Below are positions 45,510 to 54,627 of a DNA stretch of 64,000 nucleotides, one piece after another. The stretch is from Hymenobacter cellulosivorans (GTDB lineage: Bacteria > Bacteroidota > Bacteroidia > Cytophagales > Hymenobacteraceae). Position 1 is the first letter of the stretch, and every line of letters begins with the position of its first letter. Location of the stretch: positions 5,212,501 to 5,276,500 of the forward strand of contig NZ_CP095049.1 in NCBI RefSeq assembly GCF_022919135.1. The letters are read 5' to 3'. The position numbers were made by a program, and so were the translations under genes. The notes below the pieces were generated by a model that was given only the letters and a program-made list of their open reading frames with translations, was not told the DNA's origin and searched no databases.

Positions 45510-46580
45510 TTATTCCAAGTCGCCCCAGGAGCCGCCCGGCTCGTAGTACAGGTGGCCGCGCCGGATGGTGAGCGGGGCCGTTATGTTGTTGGTATAGAGC
45601 TGTCCGGTACCCAGGCCCTGCGGGAATTCGGGCGGGGCAACCTGGGCGGCGAACTGACTGATGGCGTTCAACCCCACGTTGGACTCCAGCGCTGAGGTCA
45701 GCCACCAGGCAATGCCGCGGGCCTGGGCCAACCTTATCCAGTGCTGAGAAGCTGCCAGGCCGCCTACCAGGGTGGGTTTGAGAATGAGGTAGGCGGGCCG
45801 GATCTGGTCGAGCAATTCTTCCTGCTGCCGGGCTTCGGTGACACCAATCAGCTCCTCGTCGAGGGCCACTGGAATAGGCGACTCCCGGCACACGGCGGCC
45901 ATGGCCGCCCACTGCCCGGCCCGGATGGGCTGTTCGATGGAATGCAGGTCGAAGCGGGCCAACTGCTGAAGCTTGCTCAGAGCCTCCTCGGGCGGGAAAG
46001 CGCCGTTGGCATCCACACGCAGGGTGAGTTGCTCGGGCGACGCTACGGCCCGGATTTCGGCCAGTAGCCTCAGCTCGGTGGCAAAGTCGATGCCCCCGAT
46101 TTTGAGCTTGAGGCAGGAATAGCCCTCGGCCAGCTTTTTCTGGATTTGCTCCCGCATAAAGGCCGCGTCGCCCATCCAGACCAAGCCGTTGATGGAAATA
46201 CCCGCCTGCCCGCGGCTAAAGGGCGTATCGTACAATTGCCGCTGCCCGCCTTGCTGATAGTCGAGCAGGGCCGTTTCCAGGGCGAAGCGCAAGGCAGGCA
46301 GCTCCGGACTCACAAGCTGAGCCGCCGCTTCAGGACTGATTTCAGTCTGATTCTGCTGGTTGAAACTGCGGCAGAAGTCGGCAATCTGGGCCTCGGTGTC
46401 GGGGCCGTAGTCAGGGCTGAGGCCAGCCAGCGGGGCGGCTTCACCCAAGCCTATCCGGCCGGGCTGGGCAGAGTCGGTGAGCTGGAGGTAATAAACGTAA
46501 TGCTCGGTCAGGGCACCGCGGGAAGTGCGGGCCGGGAAGTTGAAGCGCAGCACGCGCCGGGAATAGGAAAGGTGCAGCAT
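45510..46580 (-). CDS. menC: o-Succinylbenzoate synthase (enolase superfamily)
   Basis: 356 aa. Dehydrates SHCHC to o-succinylbenzoate in menaquinone synthesis. Seen: the Lys pair in CLKLKIGG, metal ligands in RVDANGAF, SIEQPI and ALDEEL, and the second Lys in LILKPTLVGG. The order and spacing are those of the enolase superfamily. The related dipeptide epimerases cannot be fully excluded. No other men gene is nearby. Confidence 0.85.
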   Translation of the reverse strand: MLHLSYSRRVLRFNFPARTSRGALTEHYVYYLQLTDSAQPGRIGLGEAAPLAGLSPDYGPDTEAQIADFCRSFNQQNQTEISPEAAAQLVSPELPALRFALETALLDYQQGGQRQLYDTPFSRGQAGISINGLVWMGDAAFMREQIQKKLAEGYSCLKLKIGGIDFATELRLLAEIRAVASPEQLTLRVDANGAFPPEEALSKLQQLARFDLHSIEQPIRAGQWAAMAAVCRESPIPVALDEELIGVTEARQQEELLDQIRPAYLILKPTLVGGLAASQHWIRLAQARGIAWWLTSALESNVGLNAISQFAAQVAPPEFPQGLGTGQLYTNNITAPLTIRRGHLYYEPGGSWGDLE

Positions 46581-46666
46581 GAGGGCACAGGGAAAGCAGA
46601 TGGGCAGCTAAGCAACAGGCAACTGTCCGATTTTGCTTGGGTCCGGCCCAAATTGCGAAAAAAAGA

Positions 46667-46697
46667 ACAAGCCCCCGTGCAGAACACGGAGGCTTGT
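46667..46697 (-). terminator. Terminator after the KGG stress gene
   Basis: 13-bp stem with one mismatch (ACAAGCCCCCGTG at 46667-46679, CACGGAGGCTTGT at 46685-46697) and a T-rich run on the minus strand beyond it, 48 bp past the stop at 46745. Confidence 0.8.
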
Positions 46698-46744
46698 CGG
46701 CTTAAATGACGACGAATCAACGTCGTCGATACTTCAGACGGAAA

Positions 46745-47029
46745 CTATCGGGTGGCACCGCCCTGGTTGCTCCGTCCGCGACTAGCTTGGCCCCCCTTAC
46801 GGCCAGCTTCACGGGCTTCCTCTGAAGTAAAACGGTGACCGCGGCCACTTTCGTGAGAGGCTTTACCGCCCTCACTGGCAATGCGGCGCTGTTCGGCGGG
46901 GTCCATAGCGGCAAAGCCACGGAGGCTCTTACCATTTGGCGAAGTTTTGCTGTTGGTGCTGCGGGCGCCCTGACGGCCGGCCGCGCTCGACTGCGAAGAG
47001 CCGTTGCGGGTTGAGTTGTTCGTAATCAT
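46745..47029 (-). CDS. Small KGG-repeat stress-type protein
   Basis: 94 aa, basic, rich in Gly, Ser, Arg and Asn. Repeated Gly-Gly-Lys/Gln motifs (ASEGGKASHESG, RKGGQASRG) typical of the KGG family, which is induced in stress or stationary phase in many bacteria. No catalytic motif. Own terminator, so it is monocistronic. The 298-bp gap to egtB on the other side has no further gene. Confidence 0.8.
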   Translation of the reverse strand: MITNNSTRNGSSQSSAAGRQGARSTNSKTSPNGKSLRGFAAMDPAEQRRIASEGGKASHESGRGHRFTSEEAREAGRKGGQASRGRSNQGGATR

Positions 47030-47327
47030 AGTTTTGTAGGGTTTGGAGAACGGATGAGTGACTTGCTCCTTCTAACGGAGTGACCTGTAACAAGGATAGG
47101 CATCTCACCCCCAAAAACCGCCTCTAAACCCCAAAATACCAACTACTACTGATGAGCTATGCGTACTTAATAGCAAGCTGCGCGATAAGTACCCACTTGA
47201 GCTTACCAATGAATTATAGGCCAGCCTTTCATCGTGGGAAATAACGTATAAGTACCATCTTAAGCCAGATTTCACGAAAACTCATTCCCCAATTTCCGGT
47301 TACCTTTCCGCGCCTCTCTCCTTTCCT

Positions 47328-48635
47328 ATGACTCCTTCCTTCCTGCTCACCTCCGCGGCAGTAGCTCCGGCTACCGATACGTTTCTGGTCCGCTTCAGGA
47401 CCGTGCGCCACCAGACCGAAGCGCTGTGCCGCCCGCTGCTGCCGGAAGACACGGTGGTGCAGCCCGTCATTGATGTGAGTCCGCCGAAGTGGCACCTGGC
47501 CCACACCACCTGGTTTTTCGAAACGTTTCTGCTGAGCCAGTACCAGCCCGGCTACCAGGTGTTTCACCCCGACTACGCCTTTCTGTTCAACTCCTACTAT
47601 AACTCGCTAGGCAGCCGCGTGAACCGCGCCGACCGGGGTACCTTGTCGCGCCCGGCCCTGCACGAAGTGTACGCCTACCGCGCCCACGTCGATGCCTGCA
47701 TGGAAGAGCTGCTGCAAAGCGCGCCGGAGCTGCCGGCCGCCTTCCGGGAGGTAATGGAGCTGGGTTTGCAGCACGAGCAGCAGCATCAGGAACTGCTGGT
47801 TACCGACATCAAGTACATTCTGAGCACTAGTCCGCTGGCTCCGGCTTACCTGCCCGCTTCGGCCGATGCACCGGCTCCCTCGGGGGCACCTTTGCCGGCA
47901 GCCCACTGGCTGCCTATCCCGGGCGGCGTGTACCGCATCGGCTACGAGGGCCCGGGGTTCTGCTTTGATAACGAGCAGGCCGCCCACGAGGTGCTCGTGC
48001 CCGACTTCGTGCTGCAAAACCGCTTGGTGACCAACGGCGAGTATCTGGAATTTATGCAAGCGGGCGGCTACACCGATTTCCGCTACTGGCTGGGCGAAGG
48101 CTGGGAACTGGTGCAACAGCAGCAGTGGCAGGCCCCGCTTTACTGGGTGCAGCGGCCCGAGGGTTGGTTTCGGTTTACCCACCACGGCCTGCGCCCCCTC
48201 GACCTGAATGCCCCGGTAACCCACGTCAGCTTTTACGAAGCCGACGCCTACGCCCACTGGCAGGGGGCTCGCCTGCCCACCGAGCAGGAATGGGAAGTAG
48301 CCGCCCGCCGCTTCCGGCCCGAAGCTGCCGCGGGCACCTTCCTGGAAAGCCGCAGCTTCGACCCGCAACCCTTGCCTGCCGACGCCGACCCCGACCAGTG
48401 CCACCAGCTGCTCGGCGACACCTGGGAATGGACCTACTCAGCCTATCATCCGTACCCGGGCTACGAGCGGGCCCCGGGTGCGCTGGGCGAGTACAACGGC
48501 AAGTTTATGCTCAACCAGCTGGTACTGCGCGGCGGCTCCTGTGCCACGCCCGAAAGCCACATCCGCCTCACGTACCGCAACTTCTTCCACGCCGACAAGC
48601 GCTGGCAGTTCACCGGTATCCGCCTGGCCCGCTAA
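47328..48635 (+). CDS. egtB: Ergothioneine biosynthesis protein EgtB (sulfoxide synthase)
   Basis: 435 aa. Non-haem iron enzyme that joins hercynine and a thiol (gamma-Glu-Cys or cysteine) with O2. Seen: DinB-like N-terminal half with WHLAHTTWFFE (H56, H59) and HEQQHQE (H149, H153), the iron ligands, then the FGE-like sulfatase domain with LVTNGEYLEFMQ, RLPTEQEWEVAAR, GDTWEWT and a C-terminal GGSCATP region. egtD follows 50 bp later, so hercynine supply is co-encoded. No egtA or egtC is present, so the thiol donor is unclear. Confidence 0.95.
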   Translation: MTPSFLLTSAAVAPATDTFLVRFRTVRHQTEALCRPLLPEDTVVQPVIDVSPPKWHLAHTTWFFETFLLSQYQPGYQVFHPDYAFLFNSYYNSLGSRVNRADRGTLSRPALHEVYAYRAHVDACMEELLQSAPELPAAFREVMELGLQHEQQHQELLVTDIKYILSTSPLAPAYLPASADAPAPSGAPLPAAHWLPIPGGVYRIGYEGPGFCFDNEQAAHEVLVPDFVLQNRLVTNGEYLEFMQAGGYTDFRYWLGEGWELVQQQQWQAPLYWVQRPEGWFRFTHHGLRPLDLNAPVTHVSFYEADAYAHWQGARLPTEQEWEVAARRFRPEAAAGTFLESRSFDPQPLPADADPDQCHQLLGDTWEWTYSAYHPYPGYERAPGALGEYNGKFMLNQLVLRGGSCATPESHIRLTYRNFFHADKRWQFTGIRLAR

Positions 48636-48685
48636 GCCCGACGCGGCCAGTTTCGTCCTGTTTCCTCTCTCACTGCCCCCTTTTC

Positions 48686-49675
48686 ATGTCCGCCTCCCCT
48701 GCTCCTACCGTTTCCTCGGTAGCTTCTTCCGATTTGGCCCGCCACGTTACCGAAGGCCTGCGCCGCTCACCCAAAACCCTGTCGTCGATGTACTTCTACG
48801 ACGACGCGGGCAGTGAGCTGTTTCAGCAGATTATGGCCTTGCCCGAATACTACCCGACCCGCACCGAGTTTGGCTTATTGACAGCTCATCAAGTCGCCAT
48901 TGGCCAGGCCCTGCGGCCCGCCGATCCGGCCGAGCCGTTTTTCCTGCTGGAGCTGGGTGCCGGCGACGGGCTTAAAACCAAGATTTTACTGCGCCATCTG
49001 CTCGAAACTGGGGCCAGCTTTACCTACGTTCCGGTAGATATTTCGGCCGCTGCCCTCGACGGGCTGGTCAGCAGCCTGCAGCTGGAACTGCCGGCGCTGC
49101 AGGTCGAGCCCCAGGTGTCGGACTACACCTCGGCTCTGACGCTGATGGCCGCCCGGCCGGGCCGCAAAGCCGTGCTGTTTCTGGGCTCCAACATCGGCAA
49201 CTTCCTCCCTGCCGACCGCCACGAGTTTCTGCACAAGCTGGCCCAACCCCTGTCGGCTAATGACCGGCTGCTGGTTGGCTTCGATTTGCAGAAAGACCCG
49301 CGCCGGATCCGGGCCGCCTACGATGATTCCCAGGGCGTAACGGCCGCTTTCAACCTGAATTTGCTCACCCGCCTGAACCGGGAGCTGGACGCGGATTTCG
49401 ATCTGGCCCACTGGCAGCACTACACCGATTACGACCCGCTGAGCGGAGCCGTCCGCTCGTTTCTGGTTAGTACCCAGCGCCAGCAGGTGCAGTTTGGGGC
49501 ATTGCAGCAACGCGTTGACTTTGAAGCCTGGGAAGTTATTCACACCGAAAATTCCTACAAGTTTACCCGCTCCCTCATCGAGCAGTTGGCTGCCGACGCG
49601 GGCCTGCAGGTGCAGCACTTTTTCACCGACGAGCATGACTACTTTGCCGACGTAGTGCTGGCGCCCCAGGCCTAG
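48686..49675 (+). CDS. egtD: L-histidine N-alpha-methyltransferase
   Basis: 329 aa from ATG 48686. Uses three SAM to turn histidine into hercynine, the first step of ergothioneine synthesis. Seen: the DUF2260/EgtD N-terminus with SSMYFYDDAGSELF, the SAM-binding LELGAGDGLKT, PVDISAAALD and FLGSNIGNF, then a GFDLQKDPRRI segment and the C-terminal HTENSYKF. Downstream of egtB on the same strand. Confidence 0.95.
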   Translation: MSASPAPTVSSVASSDLARHVTEGLRRSPKTLSSMYFYDDAGSELFQQIMALPEYYPTRTEFGLLTAHQVAIGQALRPADPAEPFFLLELGAGDGLKTKILLRHLLETGASFTYVPVDISAAALDGLVSSLQLELPALQVEPQVSDYTSALTLMAARPGRKAVLFLGSNIGNFLPADRHEFLHKLAQPLSANDRLLVGFDLQKDPRRIRAAYDDSQGVTAAFNLNLLTRLNRELDADFDLAHWQHYTDYDPLSGAVRSFLVSTQRQQVQFGALQQRVDFEAWEVIHTENSYKFTRSLIEQLAADAGLQVQHFFTDEHDYFADVVLAPQA

Positions 49676-49714
49676 TTTATTCGTAGTACTGCATCAGAAT
49701 ACGGGCGCGGCCTC

Positions 49715-49722
49715 TAGCTTTG
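49715..49722 (+). promoter_or_regulatory. -7 box next to the aminotransferase start codon
   Basis: TAGCTTTG, an exact TAnnTTTG match, ends 3 nt before ATG 49726. This suggests the aminotransferase can be transcribed as a leaderless mRNA apart from egtBD. No clear -33 element. Confidence 0.5.
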
Positions 49723-49725
49723 GGC

Positions 49726-50826
49726 ATGAACTTTCCCGACATAATCAGTCTGGCCTCGGGCTACGGCAACTTTGCGCCGCCCGCAACGGCCGTAGCCCAG
49801 GCTGCCGCGCTGCTGCAGGCCGGCCCATTGCCCAGTAGCCCTATTGAAGGAATGCCCAGTCTGCGGGCGGCCATTGCGGCACACTACCAGCAGCAGGGCG
49901 CTGTAGTAATGCCCGAGCAGGTGTTGGTGACGCCCGGGGCCAAGCCGGCGCTGTTTGCCTTGTTCAAGGCCGCCCTGCAGCCCGGCGACGAAGTGCTGCT
50001 ACCGACGCCCAATTGGTTTGGCTTCCGAGGGCTGGTGGAAAAGGCCGGCGGCACGCTGCGCACCCTGCCCCTGGACCCAGCCACCGATTATGCCTGGAAC
50101 TCTGACCAGCTGCAAGCGGCTATTGGCCCCCAAACCCGGATTCTGCTGCTGAGCAACCCCAACAACCCCACCGGCCGGGTGTACAGCCGCGCCGAGTGGG
50201 AAGCCCTGCTGCACATCACCCGGCAGTGGCCCCGGCTGCTGGTCGTTTCCGACGAAATCTACGATGGTATCCACTTCGGTACCGGACCGGTTACCTCGCT
50301 GCTGGCCCTGCCCGACCCACTTCAGCAGCACGTAGTAGTCAGTGGCTATTCGAAGTCCCTGGGACTCCTTGGCTGGAGTGTAGGCTATTTGGTGGCCCCG
50401 GCGGCATTGCTGGAACCCGCCACAGCCTGGCAATTCAGCATCAGCGCGGCGGTAGCGGCTTTGTCGCAAGTGGCGGCGCAGGCGGCTACCGAGCAGGCCA
50501 CGGCCATCAGCCATACCCTGTGCGCCGGCCTGCTGACCAATCGGGAAATTATGCGGCAGTGGCTGGCTGTGCTGCCGCCTCAGACCGCGCCATTTCCGCT
50601 GGGCACCTATTACGCCTTCCCCGATTGGCGGGTCTTTCTGCGGCCCGAATTGCCGCCAGCGCAAGCGTCGACCGAGCTGGCGGCGCGGCTGCAAGCTGGT
50701 GGCGTGGAGGTGGTGGACGGAGCCAGTTGCGGCGCGCAGGGCTTTTTCCGGCTTTCCTATGCCGTGCCGGAGCCGCTGCTGCGCGAAGCCCTGCGGCGAA
50801 TCGAGGCGGTGCTGAGGCCTAGCTAA
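49726..50826 (+). CDS. Class I/II PLP-dependent aminotransferase
   Basis: 366 aa from ATG 49726. Fold type I enzyme. Seen: PNWFGF, SNPNNPTG (146-150 is NNPTG), SDEIYDG (176-179 DEIY) and the PLP lysine in SGYSKSLGLL (K210). The usual Arg of GWRxGY that holds the PLP phosphate is a Ser here (LLGWSVGY), which may affect cofactor binding. Its start is 50 bp after egtD on the same strand, so a link with ergothioneine (for example as a C-S lyase in place of EgtE) is possible but not shown by sequence; it may be an unrelated amino-acid aminotransferase. Confidence 0.85.
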   Translation: MNFPDIISLASGYGNFAPPATAVAQAAALLQAGPLPSSPIEGMPSLRAAIAAHYQQQGAVVMPEQVLVTPGAKPALFALFKAALQPGDEVLLPTPNWFGFRGLVEKAGGTLRTLPLDPATDYAWNSDQLQAAIGPQTRILLLSNPNNPTGRVYSRAEWEALLHITRQWPRLLVVSDEIYDGIHFGTGPVTSLLALPDPLQQHVVVSGYSKSLGLLGWSVGYLVAPAALLEPATAWQFSISAAVAALSQVAAQAATEQATAISHTLCAGLLTNREIMRQWLAVLPPQTAPFPLGTYYAFPDWRVFLRPELPPAQASTELAARLQAGGVEVVDGASCGAQGFFRLSYAVPEPLLREALRRIEAVLRPS

Positions 50827-50870
50827 GCGCCTTATTTCCCTTTAGCGCCGGCCGGGCGGCGGCGTTGTCG

Positions 50871-50878
50871 TACCTTTG
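50871..50878 (+). promoter_or_regulatory. -7 box upstream of the MATE gene
   Basis: TACCTTTG, an exact TAnnTTTG match, 23 nt before ATG 50902. A TTTA lies 26 nt further upstream, a longer spacing than usual for a -33 element. Confidence 0.45.
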
Positions 50879-50901
50879 CGCCTCGTTTTTCCGCCTTGTT
50901 T

Positions 50902-52269
50902 ATGTCACTTGCCCAGATTCGTCCCCACATTGCTCCCACCCTGCTACTGGCGTTGCCCGTCGTTTGCAGCCAGCTGGGCCACATTGCCGTGGGCGTGTGC
51001 GACAGTGTGATGGTAGGCCAGCTCGGGAAGATTCCGCTGGCGGCCGTTTCGTTGGGTATCAGCGTGAGCACCGTGGTCATGATTCTGGGCCAGGGCCTCA
51101 CCTTTGCCATTACCTCCCTGGTAGCCACGGCCAACGGCAAAGGCGACGTAGCGGCCCTGGGCCGTCTGCTGAGCAGCGGCGTATGGCTCAGCACCGTCGC
51201 GGGGCTGATACTGGCCGGAATGGGCTTCGGGGTAGCCCCGCTGCTGAAGTATCTGGACCAGCCCGCCGAGGTCGTAGCCCTGGCGGCGCCCTGGGTGCGG
51301 GTGATGTTCGTGTCGTTCCTGCCGCTGATGGTTTTCCAAGGCTTCAAGCAGTACGCCGAGGGCCTGGGCCTCACGTTCCAGTCGATGCTGCTGTCCTTGA
51401 TGGCGAATCTGGTGAATGCCCTGCTGTGCTACATGCTCATTTTCGGCAACTTCGGCGCGCCTAAGTTAGGCATGATGGGTGCCGCCTGGGCTACGCTCGT
51501 GGCCCGCATTCTGATGGCCGCGTTTATGGCTGCCTACGTGCTAAGGGCCAAGCGCCTGGCCCAGTACCGGGCCGCTACTCAGTGGCTCCGCCCCGACGGG
51601 GCCACCATTCGGCGCCTGCTAAGCCTGGGCGCCCCGATTGGCGTGCAGATGATGTTTGAAATGGGTGCTTTCAGCTTTTCGGCCATCATGATTGGCTGGC
51701 TGGGCGCCACTTCCCTGGCTGCCCACCAGATTGCCATCAACATTGCTTCCGTAACGTATATGGCGGCCAGCGGCATCGGGGCAGCCGTGACCATTCGGGT
51801 TGGTAATTTCCGAGGACTCGGCGATGCGCAAGGGGCCCGGCAGGCGGGCTTCGCGGCCTACCTGATTACGTTTGTATTTATGAGCGTCATGGCCCTACTG
51901 CTGATTGGGGGCCGCGAGCTAATTCCGCATTTGTATAACAATGACCCGCAGGTGCTGGCTCAAGCCGCTACCTTGCTGCTGATTGCGGCCCTGTTCCAGA
52001 TTTCGGACGGGCTGCAAGTGGTGGGCCTGGGGGCATTACGGGGCTTGCAGGACGTAAAAATCCCGTCTGTCGTGGCCTTGCTGGCGTATTGGGCCATAGC
52101 CCTACCCTTCGGCTACTGGCTGGGCTTCCCCTTGCAGATGGGGGCTACCGGCGTCTGGATTGGGCTCCTAACGGGCCTGACGCTGGTGGCGGGTCTGTTG
52201 CTGTGGCGCTTTCGCCAGCACAGCGCTTCCCTGGTTACGCCCGAGCCGGTGCCAGTAGCCAGCTACTAG
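50902..52269 (+). CDS. MATE-family multidrug and toxin exporter
   Basis: 455 aa from ATG 50902. Twelve hydrophobic helices in two homologous halves. Seen: VCSQLGHIAVGVCDSVMVGQLG in the first half and the matching GAPIGVQMMFEMGAF / IMIGWLGATSLAAHQIA in the second, the standard NorM/MATE repeat. A cation (Na+ or H+) antiporter for drugs or metabolites. Sits downstream of the aminotransferase with its own promoter-like box; whether it exports ergothioneine is unknown. Confidence 0.9.
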   Translation: MSLAQIRPHIAPTLLLALPVVCSQLGHIAVGVCDSVMVGQLGKIPLAAVSLGISVSTVVMILGQGLTFAITSLVATANGKGDVAALGRLLSSGVWLSTVAGLILAGMGFGVAPLLKYLDQPAEVVALAAPWVRVMFVSFLPLMVFQGFKQYAEGLGLTFQSMLLSLMANLVNALLCYMLIFGNFGAPKLGMMGAAWATLVARILMAAFMAAYVLRAKRLAQYRAATQWLRPDGATIRRLLSLGAPIGVQMMFEMGAFSFSAIMIGWLGATSLAAHQIAINIASVTYMAASGIGAAVTIRVGNFRGLGDAQGARQAGFAAYLITFVFMSVMALLLIGGRELIPHLYNNDPQVLAQAATLLLIAALFQISDGLQVVGLGALRGLQDVKIPSVVALLAYWAIALPFGYWLGFPLQMGATGVWIGLLTGLTLVAGLLLWRFRQHSASLVTPEPVPVASY

Positions 52270-52384
52270 CGCCAAGCAGAAAAGACGGAGAATTTCGGTG
52301 GTGCGGAATTGAAATGCAGCAAAATCAGTTTTCTTGCTAACCGGTAAGCTGCGCTCCTTTAATTGCACTTTTTCGTTATATAGA

Positions 52385-52951
52385 ATGCCGTTTCTGTCTT
52401 ATATTCTCTCGTTTTTGCCTTTGTTGGTTTCGCCCTTGCAGCCTACCACTGGAGCAGTGGCCCCGCCTCCCGCGGAGAAAATTACGTGGTCGGCTTCCCG
52501 GCCGCTTACCTGGGCCGATTTTAAGAGCAAGCCCCAACCCATTGAGCAGATGGCGGCCCTGACTTCGGCTTCGATTGATACCGAAATCGGCTGCAAGGAC
52601 TACGTGTTTTCGTCCCGGGTCATTGCCGTTTTTATTCCGAACGAGTCGTGGGTGCGCGACCCGGCCAAGGCCAGCCCGGCCCTGCTGCGCCACGAGCAGC
52701 TGCACTTCGACCTGACCGAGCTGCATGCCCGCATGATGCGCCAGAAGCTGAGCATCGCCAAGTTTGACTGTGAGCACCTCAACCCGGCTTTTCAGAACTT
52801 GTCTAACGCCATGTACTCGGGCTGGAAGCGGGAAATGGCCCGCTACGACCAGGAAACCAACCACGGCCTGAATACAGCTAAGCAAACCTACTGGGAAACG
52901 CAGGTGCAGCAGCGCCTGGCCCTGCTCGACAAATTTGCCGTGCAGCCTTAG
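52385..52951 (+). CDS. DUF922 secreted protein with zinc-protease-like HExxH
   Basis: 188 aa from ATG 52385. Short hydrophobic N-terminus (signal peptide or anchor), then DUF922-like motifs SRPLTWADFKSKP and a LLRHEQLHFDLTEL segment with HEQLH (H103, E104, H107). DUF922 proteins are often described as putative zinc-dependent proteases; activity is unproven. Mature part is probably periplasmic. 24 bp before csaA on the same strand. Confidence 0.82.
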   Translation: MPFLSYILSFLPLLVSPLQPTTGAVAPPPAEKITWSASRPLTWADFKSKPQPIEQMAALTSASIDTEIGCKDYVFSSRVIAVFIPNESWVRDPAKASPALLRHEQLHFDLTELHARMMRQKLSIAKFDCEHLNPAFQNLSNAMYSGWKREMARYDQETNHGLNTAKQTYWETQVQQRLALLDKFAVQP

Positions 52952-52975
52952 CGCCGGGTTTGCTAAGTTGCGGCC

Positions 52976-53323
52976 ATGAACCCTGCAAACACCATCACCT
53001 GGGCCGACTTTGAGCGCGTCGACCTGCGGGTGGGCACTATTCTGGAGGCCCGCGAGTTTCCTGAAGCCCGCAAGCCCGCCTACCAGCTCCTGATTGATTT
53101 GGGCCCCGAAATTGGCACCAAACGCTCCAGCGCTCAGATTACGAAGCACTATACACTCGAAAATCTGGTGGGCCGGCAGGTGTTGTGCGTGGTCAATTTT
53201 CCGGTTAAGCAGATTGGGCCCTTCCGCTCCGAGGTCCTCGTGACGGGGGCTGCCGATGCCGAAGGTCACATTGTGCTGGCCGCCCTGGCCGGGCCCGTGC
53301 CCAACGGCAGCCGACTGGTGTAG
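52976..53323 (+). CDS. csaA: CsaA-like tRNA-binding/chaperone protein
   Basis: 115-aa single OB-fold domain of the EMAP/Trbp111 type. Seen: FERVDLRVGTILEA, KPAYQLLIDLG, KRSSAQITKHY and VNFPVKQIGPF, the family pattern at its usual size. Binds structured RNA such as tRNA and acts as an export-related chaperone in Bacillus. Small gap to the DUF922 gene, so probably co-transcribed. Confidence 0.92.
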   Translation: MNPANTITWADFERVDLRVGTILEAREFPEARKPAYQLLIDLGPEIGTKRSSAQITKHYTLENLVGRQVLCVVNFPVKQIGPFRSEVLVTGAADAEGHIVLAALAGPVPNGSRLV

Positions 53324-53329
53324 CCCCGA

Positions 53330-53686
53330 CTAGGGCGTGTGCAGCTGGGCCTTGCGCATAGCCAAGCTGTCGAGCACAATGCCGTACAGTTCGTCGAGGT
53401 CTTTGTTGTGCACTGCATAATAGCGGTAACTCTGCCAGAAGGCCGAATCAGTTACCTCGTGGCGCCAGAACATGTTTTTCTGCAGCTGGTTAAACAAGGC
53501 CTGGGATGAGTCGGCGCGCAGGCGCGCGGCTTCCACCCGACTCTCGTTCAGGTGTAGCTCCACCAGTAGTTGCACCATTTTCTCTTTGGGCAGCAGGGAC
53601 GAGGGCGGCACGGCTTCTTCGGGCCGCTGACAGCACGTCAACAAACCGCTCAGAATCAGGGCCAGGCAGACAGGTAGCTTTTTCAC
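53330..53686 (-). CDS. DUF4296 lipoprotein
   Basis: 118 aa from GTG 53686. This start is preferred because it begins a normal signal peptide (VKKLPVCLALILSGLLTCC, lipobox LLTC) and lies 5 nt after an exact -7 box. The body fits DUF4296: KEKMVQLLVELHLNESRV and a helical FWRHEVTDSAFWQSYRYY. Function unknown. Converges with csaA (6-bp gap) and diverges from the DUF58 gene. Confidence 0.82.
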   Translation of the reverse strand: MKKLPVCLALILSGLLTCCQRPEEAVPPSSLLPKEKMVQLLVELHLNESRVEAARLRADSSQALFNQLQKNMFWRHEVTDSAFWQSYRYYAVHNKDLDELYGIVLDSLAMRKAQLHTP

Positions 53687-53691
53687 GCTCG

Positions 53692-53699
53692 CAAAGTTA
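53692..53699 (-). promoter_or_regulatory. -7 box for the DUF4296 gene
   Basis: TAACTTTG on the minus strand, an exact TAnnTTTG match, 5 nt before GTG 53686. Within 15 bp on the other strand TAGTTTAG precedes the DUF58 gene start, so two divergent promoters probably share this space. Confidence 0.55.
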
Positions 53700-53723
53700 G
53701 GAGGAACCCGTAGTTTAGCTGAA

Positions 53724-54626
53724 ATGAATTCACCGGCCGCCACTCCCTTTCAACAACTCGTCCGGAAGCTTCGGCAGATGGAAATCCGCATCCTGAAGGC
53801 GGCGGATGCCCAGCTGCAAGGCGATTTTCATTCCGTTTTCAAAGGCACCGGCCTGGAATTCGACGACGTGCGCCTCTACCAGTACGGCGACGAGGTACGG
53901 GCCATCGATTGGGCGGTATCCAGCAAAGGCCACGGAACCTTCGTTAAAACCTATAAGGAAGAACGGGAGCAATCAGTTCTGTTGCTGCTCGATGTCAGCG
54001 CCTCCCAGCAGGTCGGGGCCGAAGGGCGGCGCAAGCTCGACGTAGGCAGGGAAATTTGTGGAATTCTGGCCCTGGCCGCGGCTCGGCAGGACGCCCAGCT
54101 CGGCATTCTGGCCTTTTCCGACCAGAAAGAAATGTATCTGGCCCCGGGCAAAGGGATTCGCCACGCCTATTCCCTTATCAAACGGCTGTTTGAGCTCGAG
54201 CCCAAGTCCCGCCAAACGGCCGTGGGCAGCGGCATCAAGCAGGCCCTGGGCTTGCTCAAGCGCCGCAGCATCATCCTGCTTATTTCCGACTTTATCGATA
54301 CCAACTACGAGCGGGAACTGACCATGCTGGCCCGCAAGCACGACTTGGTGGTGGTGCAGCTGCTCGATAAGCGCGAGCAGGAATTTCCGCCCCTGGGCAT
54401 TGTGCCCCTGCTCGACCAGGAAACCGGCCGCACAGTGTGGGTCAATACCTCGGCCCAAGCATTTCGGAAACGCTACCGGGCCACCTACGAGCAGAACCGG
54501 GAGCAAATCGGGCAAATCTGCCGCCGCCACCGCACCGAATACCTCTCTATTGCCACCGACATCGACTTCGTGCCCCAGCTGGTGCGGCTGTTTCGGCGGC
54601 GTAACCAGCGGGGCGGCCGGGCCTGA
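53724..54626 (+). CDS. DUF58 domain protein (Bat/MoxR operon type)
   Basis: 300 aa. Fits DUF58: early G-x-F-x-S-x-F-K-G (GDFHSVFKGTG), EFDDVRLYQYGDEVRAIDW, a von Willebrand-like core starting LLLLDVSAS, and a C-terminal FVPQLVRLF. Such proteins go with MoxR ATPases and Bat (Bacteroides aerotolerance) membrane proteins. No MoxR gene lies directly upstream here. Followed 1 bp later by the BatD-like gene. Confidence 0.92.
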   Translation: MNSPAATPFQQLVRKLRQMEIRILKAADAQLQGDFHSVFKGTGLEFDDVRLYQYGDEVRAIDWAVSSKGHGTFVKTYKEEREQSVLLLLDVSASQQVGAEGRRKLDVGREICGILALAAARQDAQLGILAFSDQKEMYLAPGKGIRHAYSLIKRLFELEPKSRQTAVGSGIKQALGLLKRRSIILLISDFIDTNYERELTMLARKHDLVVVQLLDKREQEFPPLGIVPLLDQETGRTVWVNTSAQAFRKRYRATYEQNREQIGQICRRHRTEYLSIATDIDFVPQLVRLFRRRNQRGGRA

Positions 54627-54627
54627 T

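Noticed and set aside
47229..47567. 112-codon minus-strand ORF over the egtB start
   Set aside because: It overlaps the egtB start region antisense and has a shadow-like composition.
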